Shown: positions 33,487 to 42,424 of the stretch, in pieces
Numbering within the stretch: the stretch's first letter is position 1
Layout: each line of letters opens with the position of its first letter
NCBI RefSeq assembly: GCF_014651035.1
Contig: NZ_BMWC01000024.1
Coordinates: forward strand, 1 to 43,379
Direction: 5' to 3'
DNA length: 43,379 bases
Source: Streptomyces lomondensis
Lineage (GTDB): Bacteria > Actinomycetota > Actinomycetes > Streptomycetales > Streptomycetaceae
The notes under the pieces: model-generated
The model's input: the letters and a program-made list of their open reading frames with translations, nothing else
Database searches by the model: none
What the model was told of the DNA's origin: nothing
Program-made: the position numbers and the translations under genes

Positions 33487-35511
33487 TCAGTCGCCGTTGC
33501 CGGGCGTCGGCGTGGTCTTCTGGATCTGCATCAGGAACTCGGCGTTCGACTTCGTCTGCTTCATCTTGTCGAGAAGCAGCTCGACCGCCTGCTGCTGGTC
33601 GAGAGCGTGCAGCACCCGGCGCAGCTTCCAGACGATGGCGAGTTCGTCGTTGGCGAGCAGGATCTCTTCCTTACGGGTGCCGGACGCGTCCACGTCCACC
33701 GCCGGGAAGATGCGCTTGTCGGCGAGCTTCCGGTCGAGCTTGAGCTCGGCGTTGCCCGTGCCCTTGAACTCCTCGAAGATCACCTCGTCCATGCGGGACC
33801 CGGTGTCCACCAGCGCGGTGGCGAGGATGGTCAGCGAACCGCCGTCCTCGATGTTCCGCGCGGCACCGAAGAAGCGCTTCGGCGGGTACAGGGCGGTCGA
33901 GTCGACACCACCGGACAGGATGCGGCCGGAGGCCGGGGCGGCGAGGTTGTACGCACGGCCCAGACGCGTGATCGAGTCGAGCAGCACGACGACGTCGTGA
34001 CCCAGCTCCACCAGGCGCTTGGCGCGCTCGATGGCCAGCTCGGCGACCGTGGTGTGGTCCTCGGCCGGGCGGTCGAAGGTCGAGGAGATGACCTCGCCCT
34101 TCACCGACCGCTGCATGTCGGTGACCTCTTCCGGACGCTCGTCGACCAGGACGACCATCAGGTGGCACTCGGGGTTGTTGTGCGTGATCGCGTTGGCGAT
34201 CGCCTGCATGATCATGGTCTTGCCGGTCTTCGGCGGGGCCACGATCAGACCGCGCTGGCCCTTACCGATCGGCGACACGAGGTCGATGATGCGGGTGGTC
34301 AGCACGCCCGGGTCCGTCTCCAGGCGGAGGCGGTCCTGCGGGTACAGCGGGGTGAGCTTGTTGAACTCCGGGCGGCCGCGGCCGTGTTCGGGCGCCATGC
34401 CGTTGACGGAGTCGAGACGCACCAGCGCGTTGAACTTCTCGCGCCGCTCGCCTTCCTTGGGCTGGCGCACGGCACCGGTGATGTGGTCGCCCTTGCGCAG
34501 GCCGTTCTTGCGGACCTGGGCGAGGGAGACGTACACGTCGTTCGGACCGGGCAGGTAGCCGGATGTGCGGATGAAGGCGTAGTTGTCGAGGATGTCCAGG
34601 ATGCCCGCGACGGGGATCAGGACGTCGTCCTCGTTGATCTGCGGCTCGGTGGCCATGTCGTCGCGGCCACGACGGCCCCGGCGGTCTCGGTAACGCCCGC
34701 GACGGCCGCGACGGCCGCCCTCGAAGTCGTCGTCGTCCTGCTGACCGCGGTCCGGACGACCGCCGCCGCCCTGCTGGCTCTGCTGCTGGCCGCGCTGGCC
34801 GCCGCCCTGCTGGTCGTCGCCCTTGCCGCCACGGCGGTCACGGTCACGGTCGCGGTCGCGGTCCCGGCCGCGCTCGCGGCGGTCGCGACGGCGGCCCTCG
34901 CCGCCCTCACCGGAGTCGGACTTGGCGTCGTTGCCCTGGGACTGCTGCGGCTGCGCCGGCGTCTCGGCCTTGGGCTCGCTCTTCGCCTCGGCGGCGACCG
35001 TCTCGGGAGCGGAAGCGGGGGCTCCGGCGTCGGCGGTGGCGCGGCGACGGCGGCGCTCGGACGGAGCGTCGTCGGAGGCCGGCTGGCCCGGAATCTCGAT
35101 CTGCTGCTGCGCCACGGCCTTCTCCGCGGGGGCCTCGGCGGCCTCCTTCGCGTCGGCCTTCTTCTCGGCCTTCTCGGCCTTCTCCGCGTTGTCGCCCGTA
35201 CGGGCCCGGGAGGTTGCGCGGCGCTTCGGCTTGGTCTCGGCGGGGGCGTCGGCCTTCGCGGCCGGAGCGGCGCCGCCGGACGCCTGCGCCTCCTTGATGA
35301 CCTCGATCAGCTGGCTCTTGCGCATCCGCGCGGTGCCCCTGATGCCGAGGCCGGATGCGACCTGCTGGAGCTCGGCCAGCACCATGCCCTCGAGGCCGGT
35401 ACCACGGCGCCGCCGGGAGCCGGCACCGGTGGCAGGCGCGGAGGCGTCCGTGGCGGGCGCGGCAGCGGTCTCCTCGACACGTGCGCCCATCAGATCGGTG
35501 GTGTCGCTCAC
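33487..35511 (-). CDS. rho: transcription termination factor Rho
   Basis: Hexameric RNA helicase, 674 residues, well over the ~420 of E. coli because of the actinobacterial insert. The Rho N-terminal helix bundle (MVLAELQQVASGLGI ... LIEVIKEAQ) is at ~43-77. Residues ~80-290 are a low-complexity insert with Ala/Lys/Glu segments, then RDRDRDRDRD and Gly/Arg/Gln-rich runs. The cold-shock-like RNA-binding domain (GILDILDNYAFIRTSGYLPG) follows, and the P-loop APPKTGKT lies at about 423-430. GTG at 35511 has GAAGGA at 8 nt. A long leader precedes it. Confidence 0.97.
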   Translation of the reverse strand: MSDTTDLMGARVEETAAAPATDASAPATGAGSRRRRGTGLEGMVLAELQQVASGLGIRGTARMRKSQLIEVIKEAQASGGAAPAAKADAPAETKPKRRATSRARTGDNAEKAEKAEKKADAKEAAEAPAEKAVAQQQIEIPGQPASDDAPSERRRRRATADAGAPASAPETVAAEAKSEPKAETPAQPQQSQGNDAKSDSGEGGEGRRRDRRERGRDRDRDRDRDRRGGKGDDQQGGGQRGQQQSQQGGGGRPDRGQQDDDDFEGGRRGRRGRYRDRRGRRGRDDMATEPQINEDDVLIPVAGILDILDNYAFIRTSGYLPGPNDVYVSLAQVRKNGLRKGDHITGAVRQPKEGERREKFNALVRLDSVNGMAPEHGRGRPEFNKLTPLYPQDRLRLETDPGVLTTRIIDLVSPIGKGQRGLIVAPPKTGKTMIMQAIANAITHNNPECHLMVVLVDERPEEVTDMQRSVKGEVISSTFDRPAEDHTTVAELAIERAKRLVELGHDVVVLLDSITRLGRAYNLAAPASGRILSGGVDSTALYPPKRFFGAARNIEDGGSLTILATALVDTGSRMDEVIFEEFKGTGNAELKLDRKLADKRIFPAVDVDASGTRKEEILLANDELAIVWKLRRVLHALDQQQAVELLLDKMKQTKSNAEFLMQIQKTTPTPGNGD

Positions 35512-35910
35512 GAAGGGTCCTTCCCTGGAGCGGACGTCGGCCTGTCTGGCTCGGCGACCGGTTGTGCTGTCCGGCTTCGGTCCGTGTGGTGTGAACCGTG
35601 CCGGGGCGGTGGTCCGCCTAAGCGGCGGAGGAATCTGGTGATGGCGCTTCCTTGAGCCGTGGCACCCAGTGTCAGTGTCACGCGGCGTGGTCGCACCGGT
35701 TCCGGAGCGTGCCCTGCGAACCGCTCAGTGTCCGTGTACGGCGTACGGTCCGACGTACGGAACACAGTGCGGCTTGGGGGGCTCCCGGAAGAATGTCTGT
35801 CCCGGACGGGGACACGAGGCACCTCGCCATGGTGGGGTCGGGTGCAGACTTGAGGTTAACACTACCGGATCCAACAAACATTCCCCCTCTCCAAATCCGG
35901 CAAGCGTGTG
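35512..35910 (-). promoter_or_regulatory. rho leader region with candidate -10 and upstream ORF
   Basis: 399 bp between thrB and rho. On the minus strand GGTAGTGTTAACC holds a TAGTGT -10-like box at about 35858-35863, without a clear -35. About 30 nt later an ATG at 35831 opens a 52-codon frame beginning MARCLVSPSGTDI and ending at 35678. A long transcribed leader would suit autoregulation of rho, but this is inference. Confidence 0.4.
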
Positions 35911-36828
35911 TCAGGTCGCCAGCGGAAGCACGCTCGCGCCCTGCGGATCGAGGCTCAGCCGGTTCGCGGCCCAGTCCGCGCCGGCCAGGGCCTCGACCTT
36001 GTCGGCGGTGTCCGCGTCGGCCAGCGCCATGACCGTCGGCCCGGCGCCGGAGATGACCGCGGGGATGCCGTCGCTCCGCAGCCGCTCCACCAGCGCCGCG
36101 CTCTCGGGCATGGCCGGGGCGCGGTACTCCTGGTGCAGCCGGTCCTCGGTGGCGGGCAGCAGCAGCTCGGGGCGCCGGGTCAGGGCCTCGACGAGCAGGG
36201 CGGCCCGGCCGGCGTTGGTGGCCGCGTCGACGTGCGGCACGGTGCGCGGGAGCAGGCCGCGCGCGGTCTCCGTCAGGACCGGCTTTCCGGGCACGAAAAC
36301 CACCGGAACGATGGAATCGGCGGGCTCCATCCTGATCGCGCGGGCGGCGCCGCCCTCCATCCAGGAGAGCGTGAAGCCGCCGAGCAGGCACGCCGCGACG
36401 TTGTCGGGGTGGCCCTCGATCTCGGTGGCGAGTTCCAGCAGCGCGGTGTCGTCGAGCCTGGCCTCGGCGCCTATGGTCACGGCGCGGGCGGCGACGATCC
36501 CGGCGCAGATGGCGGCCGAGGAGGAGCCCAGGCCCCGGCCGTGCGGAATGCGGTTGGCGCAGACGATTTCCAGGCCGCGCGGCTGCCCGCCCAGCAGATC
36601 GAAGGCGGTACGCAGGGAACGTACGAGAAGGTGCTGCTCGTCGCGCGGGAGCGTCTCGCTGCCCTCACCCGCGATGTCGATGTGCAGCCCGGAGTCGGCC
36701 ACCCGGACGACCACGTCGTCGTACAAGCCCAGCGCGAGGCCGAGGGCGTCGAAGCCCGGGCCGAGGTTGGCGCTGGTGGCGGGGACGCGCACCCGGACGG
36801 CGGCGGCGCGGAACGCTGGACCGGCCAT
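35911..36828 (-). CDS. thrB: homoserine kinase
   Basis: Phosphorylates homoserine with ATP in threonine synthesis. GHMP-kinase fold, 305 residues, with the N-terminal VRVRVPATSANLGPGFDALG and the ATP loop PHGRGLGSSSAAI. The C-terminal ISGAGPTVMAL is the third GHMP motif. ATG at 36828 is preceded by AAGGAGAG; in-frame codons further upstream (to 36960) have no homology features. It lies 318 bp after thrC and may have its own promoter. Confidence 0.96.
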   Translation of the reverse strand: MAGPAFRAAAVRVRVPATSANLGPGFDALGLALGLYDDVVVRVADSGLHIDIAGEGSETLPRDEQHLLVRSLRTAFDLLGGQPRGLEIVCANRIPHGRGLGSSSAAICAGIVAARAVTIGAEARLDDTALLELATEIEGHPDNVAACLLGGFTLSWMEGGAARAIRMEPADSIVPVVFVPGKPVLTETARGLLPRTVPHVDAATNAGRAALLVEALTRRPELLLPATEDRLHQEYRAPAMPESAALVERLRSDGIPAVISGAGPTVMALADADTADKVEALAGADWAANRLSLDPQGASVLPLAT

Positions 36829-37146
36829 CGCTCGATGACTCTCCTTGAGCTGCGTGATGGTCGAATGACGTGGGATGGACATCCGATGGTGTACGAGAAC
36901 CCTGGGGGCCGCTGTCCCGGCCGCGGAGACGGCGGGGCACCGCGCTCCATGCGGAGGCATATGCGGCGGGCGGGTTCAGTACAGCCTATCGAAGGAAGGT
37001 TCTGTGGCGACATAGGGCGCACAGGAGGCGCACGATGCGTGTCGTAAGCCCCCTGTGCACCCGCCGTAGGGAATATCCCCAGGCAAGCGCCGTCTTACGC
37101 CGGACCGTGTCGAGCGTTACACCGGCGCTCGGCGCGTCGGCGCACG
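36829..37146 (-). other. thrC-thrB intergenic region
   Basis: 318 bp without a credible gene. A weak promoter-like pair on the minus strand, TGTCGC then TAGGCT with an 18-bp spacer (about 36990-37020), could drive thrB. No strong terminator or operator was recognised. Confidence 0.35.
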
Positions 37147-38205
37147 TCAGGCCAGGCCGAGGCGCTCCGCCGCGGTCGCCGCGTCGACGGGGACGGTGAC
37201 CGGCTGCGGGGCACCGGCGACGGCCCAGTCGGGGTCCTTGAGCCCGTTGCCGGTGACCGTGCAGACGATGCGCTGGCCCGGGTCGACCTTGCCCTGCTCG
37301 GCGGCCTTCAGCAGACCGGCGACGGACGCGGCGGACGCGGGCTCGACGAAGACGCCCTCCTGCGAGGCCAACAGCCGGTAGGCGCGCAGGATCTCACGGT
37401 CCGTCACCTCGTCGATGAACCCGCCCGACTCGTCCCGCGCGGCGAGCGCGAACTGCCAGGAGGCCGGGTTGCCGATGCGGATCGCGGTGGCGATGGTCGA
37501 GGGGTCCTTGACGACCTCGCCGCGCACGATGGGCGCGGAACCGGAGGCCTGGAATCCCCACATACGGGGGGTCTTCGTGGCGACGCCGTCGGCGGCGTAC
37601 TCCGTGTAGCCCTTCCAATAGGCCGTGATGTTGCCCGCGTTGCCCACCGGCAGGACGTGGATGTCGGGTGCGTCGCCGAGCATGTCCACGATCTCGAACG
37701 AGGCCGTCTTCTGGCCCTCGATGCGCACCGGATTGACCGAATTGACCAGGGCGACGGGGTAGTTGTCGCTGAGGCCGCGCGCGAGCGTGAGGCAGTCGTC
37801 GAAGTTGCCGTCGACCTGGAGGATCTTCGCGCCGTGCACGAGGGCCTGGCCCATCTTGCCGAGCGCGATCTTGCCCTGCGGCACGAGCACGGCGCAGACC
37901 ATGCCCGCGCGGACGGCGTACGCGGCGGCACTGGCCGACGTGTTGCCGGTGGAGGCGCAGATGACGGCCTTCGCGCCCTCCTCCTTGGCCCGCGTGATGG
38001 CCATGGTCATGCCGCGGTCCTTGAAGGACCCGGTGGGGTTCGCGCCCTCCACCTTGAGGTGGACCTCGCAGCCCGTGCGCTCGGAGAGCACCTGCGCGGG
38101 CACGAGGGGCGTGCCGCCCTCGCGGAGCGTCACGACCGGCGTGGTGTCGGATACCGGCAGCCGGTCCCGGTACTCCTCGATGATTCCGCGCCACTGGTGG
38201 GTCAT
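37147..38205 (-). CDS. thrC: threonine synthase
   Basis: PLP enzyme converting O-phosphohomoserine to threonine, 352 residues, the short fold-type II form found in actinobacteria. Lys62 in NPTGSFKDRGM binds PLP; STGNTSASAAAYA and the glycine-rich PVGNAGNITAYWKGY bind substrate and PLP phosphate. ATG at 38205 has AAGGAG about 12 nt upstream. It begins 6 nt after the hom stop, so hom-thrC is one transcript. Confidence 0.96.
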   Translation of the reverse strand: MTHQWRGIIEEYRDRLPVSDTTPVVTLREGGTPLVPAQVLSERTGCEVHLKVEGANPTGSFKDRGMTMAITRAKEEGAKAVICASTGNTSASAAAYAVRAGMVCAVLVPQGKIALGKMGQALVHGAKILQVDGNFDDCLTLARGLSDNYPVALVNSVNPVRIEGQKTASFEIVDMLGDAPDIHVLPVGNAGNITAYWKGYTEYAADGVATKTPRMWGFQASGSAPIVRGEVVKDPSTIATAIRIGNPASWQFALAARDESGGFIDEVTDREILRAYRLLASQEGVFVEPASAASVAGLLKAAEQGKVDPGQRIVCTVTGNGLKDPDWAVAGAPQPVTVPVDAATAAERLGLA

Positions 38206-38211
38206 TGCTGG

Positions 38212-39501
38212 TTACTCTCCTTCAACCCGCATGATGCTGGCGACACCACGCACGGTGTCGAGCTTGCGCAACGCCTCGACGGTCCCGGTGAGGGCGGCGT
38301 CGGACGCGCGGTGCGTGACGACGACGAGGGACGCCTCGCCGTCCTTCCCCTGCTGGCGAACCGTATCGATCGAGACGCCGTGCTCGGCGAAGACGGTCGC
38401 GACCTGGGCGAGAACGCCCGGTTTGTCGGCCACGTCGAGGCTGATGTGGTAACGCGTGACCACATCCCCCATCGGCGACACGGGCAGGGCGGCGTAGGCG
38501 GACTCGCCGGGTCCGGTGGAGCCGCTGAGGCGGTTGCGGCAGACGGCGACGAGGTCGCCGAGCACGGCCGAGGCCGTGGGGGAACCGCCCGCTCCGGGCC
38601 CGTAGAACATCAGCTGCCCGGCGGCGTCGGACTCGACGAACACGGCGTTGTAGGCGCCGCGCACGGAGGCCAGCGGGTGGCTCAGCGGGATCATCGCGGG
38701 ATGCACGCGCGCGGTGACGGAGCCGCCGTCCGCGGCCCGCTCGCAGATGGCGAGCAGCTTGATGGTGCAGCCCATCTCCTTGGCGGAGGCGAAGTCGGCG
38801 GCGGTGACCTCGGTCATGCCCTCGCGGTAGACGTCGTCGAGGCGCACGCGCGTGTGGAAGGCGATGCCGGCGAGGATGGCGGCCTTGGCGGCGGCGTCGA
38901 AGCCCTCGACGTCGGCGGTCGGGTCGGCCTCGGCGTATCCCAGGGCGGTGGCCTCGTCGAGGGCCTCCTGGTAGCCGGCGCCCGTGGAGTCCATCTTGTC
39001 GAGGATGAAGTTGGTCGTGCCGTTGACGATGCCCATCACCCGGTTGATCTTGTCGCCGGCGAGGGACTCGCGCAGCGGCCGGATCAGCGGGATGGCACCG
39101 GCGACGGCGGCCTCGTAGTAGAGGTCCTCGTCGTGCTCCTCGGCGGCGGCGTGCAGGGCGGCCCCGTCCTGGGCGAGCAGCGCCTTGTTGGCGGAGACGA
39201 CGGAGGCGCCGTACTCGAAGGCGGTGGTGATGAGGGTGCGGGCGGGCTCGATCCCGCCGATGACCTCGACCACGACGTCGATGTCGCCGCGTTTGACGAG
39301 GGCGGTGGCGTCGGTGGTGATGAGTTCCGGGGCGATGCCCTCACGCACCCGGTCGGGCCGCCGTACGGCCACGCCCGCGAGCTCCACCGGGGCTCCGATC
39401 CGGGCGGTGAGGTCGTCGGCGTGCGTCGTCATGATGCGCGCCACCTCTGAGCCGACCACTCCACAGCCCAGCAGCGCCACCTTCAGCGGACGCGTACGCA
39501 T
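38212..39501 (-). CDS. hom: homoserine dehydrogenase
   Basis: Reduces aspartate semialdehyde to homoserine, the branch point to Thr, Met and Ile. 429 residues: Rossmann motif VALLGCGVVGSEVARIM, the catalytic core with GIVNGTTNFILDKM and YAEADPTADVEGFDAA, and a C-terminal ACT domain (HISLDVADKPGVLAQVA) that gives threonine feedback control. ATG at 39501 is 7 nt from GAGG; a preceding ATG codon and a further one at 39522 are less well placed. It is monofunctional, not fused to aspartokinase. Confidence 0.95.
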   Translation of the reverse strand: MRTRPLKVALLGCGVVGSEVARIMTTHADDLTARIGAPVELAGVAVRRPDRVREGIAPELITTDATALVKRGDIDVVVEVIGGIEPARTLITTAFEYGASVVSANKALLAQDGAALHAAAEEHDEDLYYEAAVAGAIPLIRPLRESLAGDKINRVMGIVNGTTNFILDKMDSTGAGYQEALDEATALGYAEADPTADVEGFDAAAKAAILAGIAFHTRVRLDDVYREGMTEVTAADFASAKEMGCTIKLLAICERAADGGSVTARVHPAMIPLSHPLASVRGAYNAVFVESDAAGQLMFYGPGAGGSPTASAVLGDLVAVCRNRLSGSTGPGESAYAALPVSPMGDVVTRYHISLDVADKPGVLAQVATVFAEHGVSIDTVRQQGKDGEASLVVVTHRASDAALTGTVEALRKLDTVRGVASIMRVEGE

Positions 39502-39608
39502 CATCCGACCTCGTTTCCTCATTACCGTCTACGGTGGAACCAGTCTCACTCACCGGACGGGACTTTCTGCCCCCGGTCCGGATCGTGAGATATCTATTTC
39601 ATTTGTAC

Positions 39609-39639
39609 GGGGGCGGAAGACAGGAGATCTTCCGCCCCC
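39609..39639 (-). terminator. lysA terminator
   Basis: GGGGGCGGAAGA (39609-39620), 7-nt loop, TCTTCCGCCCCC (39628-39639): a perfect 12-bp stem 20 nt past the lysA stop on the minus strand, separating lysA from the hom promoter. Confidence 0.88.
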
Positions 39640-39659
39640 TGTGGCGTGCGGCGCCGCGC

Positions 39660-41051
39660 TCAGCCGACGTCGAGACGCAGCAGGTCCTCCTCCGTCTCCC
39701 GGCGGACGATCACGCGCGCCTCTCCCCCCGCCACGGCGACGACCGGCGGGCGGAGCACGTGGTTGTAGTTGCTGGCCATGGAGCGGCAGTAGGCGCCGGT
39801 GGCGGGGACGGCGATGAGGTCACCCGGTGCCAGGTCGCCCGGCAGGAACGCGTCCTTGACCACGATGTCCCCGCTCTCGCAGTGCTTGCCGACGACGCGG
39901 GCGAGCATCGGCTCGGCGTCGGAGGTGCGGGAGACCAGCGCGACGCTGTACTCGGCGTCGTAGAGCGCGGTGCGGATGTTGTCCGACATGCCGCCGTCGA
40001 CGGAGACGTAGGTCCGCAGCCCGTCCAGGGGCTTGATGGTGCCCACCTCGTAGAGGGTGAAGGCGGTCGGCCCGACGATGGCCCGCCCCGGCTCGACGGA
40101 GATGCGGGGCGTGCGCAGCTTGGCGGCCTCGCACTCGCGGCTGACGATCTCGCTGAGCGCCTTGGCGATCTCGTGCGGCTCGCACGGATCGTCGTCACTC
40201 GTGTACGCGATGCCGAGCCCGCCGCCGAGGTCGATCTCGGGCAGTTCGACGCCGTGCTCGTCGCGGACGTCCTTGAGCAGCGAGACGACCCGGTGGGCGG
40301 CGACCTCGAACCCGGACATGTCGAAGATCTGCGAGCCGATGTGGCTGTGGATGCCGGCCAGCTCCAGCCCGTCGAGCTTCAGGACACGGCGTACGGCCTC
40401 GGCGGCCTGCCCGCCGGCCAGCGGGATGCCGAACTTCTGGTCCTCGTGGGCGGTGGCGATGAACTCGTGGGTGTGGGCCTCGACGCCGACGGTGATCCGG
40501 ATGAGCACCTTCTGCCGCTTCCCCAGACCCTGCGCGATGTGGGCGACGCGGACGATCTCCTGGAAGGAGTCGAGCACGATGTGGCCGACGCCGGCCTCGA
40601 CGGCCCGGGTGATCTCGTCGACGGACTTGTTGTTGCCGTGGAAGGCGATGCGCTCGGCGGGCATGCCCGCGGACAGGGCCGTGGCCAGTTCGCCGCCGGA
40701 GCAGACGTCGACGTTCAGCCCCTCCTCGTCCAGCCAGCGCACGACGGCACGGGAGAGGAACGCCTTGCCGGCGTAGTAGACGTCGGCGTCGGTCCCGAAG
40801 GCGGTGCGCCACGCACGCGCGCGTGCCCGGAAGTCGGCCTCGTCGAGGACGTAGGCGGGGGTGCCGAACTCCTCGGCGAGCCGCGTGACGGGAATCCCGC
40901 CGACGGTGACGACACCGTCCTCGTCGCGCGTCACGGTCTGGGCCCAGACCTTGGGGTCCAGCGCGTTGAGGTCGGCGGGCGGGGCGGAGTAGTGGCCCTC
41001 GGGGAGGACATCGGCGTGACGGGGCCCGGCGGGGTGGGCGGAACGGCTCAT
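39660..41051 (-). CDS. lysA: diaminopimelate decarboxylase
   Basis: Last step of lysine synthesis, decarboxylating meso-diaminopimelate. 463 residues with an alanine-racemase-like barrel: Lys96 in VYYAGKAFLSRAVVRW holds PLP, GGGLGIAY and the EPGRAIVGP block bind PLP phosphate, and the C-terminal CESGDIVVKDAFLPGDL and GAYCRSMASNYN complete the site. ATG at 41051 has only a weak GAAAGAG site. It follows nrtL by 13 nt, so the two are an operon like the actinobacterial argS-lysA pair. Confidence 0.96.
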   Translation of the reverse strand: MSRSAHPAGPRHADVLPEGHYSAPPADLNALDPKVWAQTVTRDEDGVVTVGGIPVTRLAEEFGTPAYVLDEADFRARARAWRTAFGTDADVYYAGKAFLSRAVVRWLDEEGLNVDVCSGGELATALSAGMPAERIAFHGNNKSVDEITRAVEAGVGHIVLDSFQEIVRVAHIAQGLGKRQKVLIRITVGVEAHTHEFIATAHEDQKFGIPLAGGQAAEAVRRVLKLDGLELAGIHSHIGSQIFDMSGFEVAAHRVVSLLKDVRDEHGVELPEIDLGGGLGIAYTSDDDPCEPHEIAKALSEIVSRECEAAKLRTPRISVEPGRAIVGPTAFTLYEVGTIKPLDGLRTYVSVDGGMSDNIRTALYDAEYSVALVSRTSDAEPMLARVVGKHCESGDIVVKDAFLPGDLAPGDLIAVPATGAYCRSMASNYNHVLRPPVVAVAGGEARVIVRRETEEDLLRLDVG

Positions 41052-41064
41052 TCTGCGTGCTCTT

Positions 41065-42228
41065 TCAAAGGTGGTCGGGTGCGTCGATGCCGAGCAGGGA
41101 CAGGCCGCCGGCCAGCACCGTCCCGGCGGCTTCGGCGAGGGCGAGCCGGGCGCGGTGGGCGGCCGAGGGTTTTTCCTCGCCGAGCGGCAGCACGGCGGGG
41201 AGCAGGGGCAGCGTGGCATCGGCGACGGCGAGGAGGTGCCGGGCCAGGCGGTCGGGGGTGTCCTGCGCGGTGGCCAGGACGCGGGGGTGGTCACCGAGCA
41301 GCGCGATCAGCGCTTCCCCGTCTCGTACGGGCCCGGGCTCGGGGTGGAAGCCGAGGTCGGCGGCGTTGCGCAGCAGGGCCCGGGTGCGGGCGTGGGCGTA
41401 GCGGACGCGGAAGAGAGGGTTGGTCTCCCGCTGGACCAGATGATCACGGCTGATCCGGGGCCGGTCGTGCGCGGCCGGGTACAGCAGCGCCCAGCGGGCG
41501 GCGTCCCGGCCGAGAGGCAGGGGGTCGGCGGGGGCGGGCGCGGGGCGGACGGTGAGGTCGATGTCGATGTCGATGTCGATGTCGATGTCGATGTCGATGT
41601 CGATGTCGATGTCGACGAGAGTGCGGGGGCGGCGGGAGTCGTCGATGTCGACGAGAGCGCGGGGGCCGCGCCTCGACGCGGTCGCCGCCTGGCTGTCGCC
41701 GCCTATGCGCGAGTCATCGATGTCGACGCCGAGGACGGCCTGCCACTCCGGCGCGGGCCGCCCGTCGTAGTCGACGCGGACGAAGTCGCCCTGGCTGCGC
41801 CGCACGCGGGCGATGGTGTCCGCGACGACGACGGCACGGACCTCGGCCGGGCACCGGAGCCGGACGAGCGTCCCGCTGAACCCCACTCCGTGGCCGTACC
41901 GCAGCCCACGGCTCAGGATCTCCTCGACGAGGTCGGCGGAGGCGGTGCTCTCCAGGCTGAGGTTGAGGAACCCGGGCCCGGTGACGACGACGTCGGTGAC
42001 GCGGTCCTCGTCGAGCAGGCGCGCCCGGAGGATCTCGGCGACGCGCCGCGGCGGCTGCCCGGCTGCGCGGGCCAGCTGGAGGGCGATGTTGGTGGCGTAG
42101 TCGCCGCACCCCCCGGGCCTCGGCACAGTGACCACGGCCCGCTCCGGCACGGTCACGCTCAGCTCCCCCTCGTCGACAGCGCGACGCACGGCGTGCAGCA
42201 CGGTGCGCGAGAGCTCGACGGGGGTCAC
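41065..42228 (-). CDS. nrtL: ArgS-related anticodon-binding protein (NrtL-like)
   Basis: 387 residues derived from arginyl-tRNA synthetase. Residues ~1-95 match the ArgS N-terminal domain (GGCGDYATNIALQLARAAGQ, VVVTGPGFLNLSLE), and the C-terminal ~150 the DALR anticodon-binding domain (NPLFRVRYAHARTRALLRNA ... LLPAVLPLGEEKPSAAHRAR). The Rossmann core with its HIGH and KMSKS motifs is missing; a short remnant and an Asp-rich linker replace it. Aminoacylation is therefore not expected; tRNA-Arg binding is plausible. The linker carries an (Ile-Asp) tract. GTG at 42228 gives MTPVELSRTV; a GTG two codons earlier is equally open. No clear ribosome site. Confidence 0.85.
   Translation of the reverse strand: MTPVELSRTVLHAVRRAVDEGELSVTVPERAVVTVPRPGGCGDYATNIALQLARAAGQPPRRVAEILRARLLDEDRVTDVVVTGPGFLNLSLESTASADLVEEILSRGLRYGHGVGFSGTLVRLRCPAEVRAVVVADTIARVRRSQGDFVRVDYDGRPAPEWQAVLGVDIDDSRIGGDSQAATASRRGPRALVDIDDSRRPRTLVDIDIDIDIDIDIDIDIDIDLTVRPAPAPADPLPLGRDAARWALLYPAAHDRPRISRDHLVQRETNPLFRVRYAHARTRALLRNAADLGFHPEPGPVRDGEALIALLGDHPRVLATAQDTPDRLARHLLAVADATLPLLPAVLPLGEEKPSAAHRARLALAEAAGTVLAGGLSLLGIDAPDHL
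41557..41616 (-). repeat. hexanucleotide microsatellite (GTCGAT)9 in nrtL
   Basis: Nine perfect GTCGAT units at 41557-41610 followed by GTCGAC, encoding alternating Asp-Ile. Downstream, GTCGATGTCGACGAGAG recurs as a larger imperfect repeat (about 41605-41670), encoding VDIDDSR-type peptides. Six-base units cannot change the reading frame, so copy number would change linker length only. Confidence 0.97.
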
Positions 42229-42334
42229 GGGCACAAGCGTATGGGAGGAGGGGGGTGGGTAGGCGAGCCGGTTTGAGCGAGGGTCCGGGATGTGGACGGG
42301 GGGTGGTGTCCGGCGACTGCGGGTCCCTCGCGGT

Positions 42335-42424
42335 ACGGCGGGATGATCGACGGCCGGCCCTTGGGTACAGCCGGATGATCGACTGCCTGCCCCTACGGTA
42401 CGGCCGGCTGATCGACGGCCGGCG
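42335..42424 (-). repeat. three tandem 32-33-bp repeats at the response-regulator 3' end
   Basis: TGATCGAC cores at 42344, 42376 and 42409, each in a unit resembling CGGTACGGC.GG.TGATCGACGGCCGG. The copy at 42409 encodes the protein's final PAVDQPAVP. The other two lie past its stop; the middle copy would read GQAVDHPAVP in frame. Confidence 0.8.

Noticed and set aside
33283..35655. Plus-strand 790-residue open frame with Leu/Val/Ala-rich, membrane-like stretches
   Set aside because: Antisense to rho; the hydrophobic runs mirror the Arg/Asp- and Gln/Gly-rich insert of Rho.
36829..36960. Longer thrB starting at 36960
   Set aside because: The extra 44 residues have no homology character, whereas the ATG at 36828 starts directly before the first GHMP strand and has a ribosome site.
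41557..41616. Phase-variable on/off switch by microsatellite slippage
   Set aside because: Six-base units preserve the reading frame, so slippage cannot turn the gene off.
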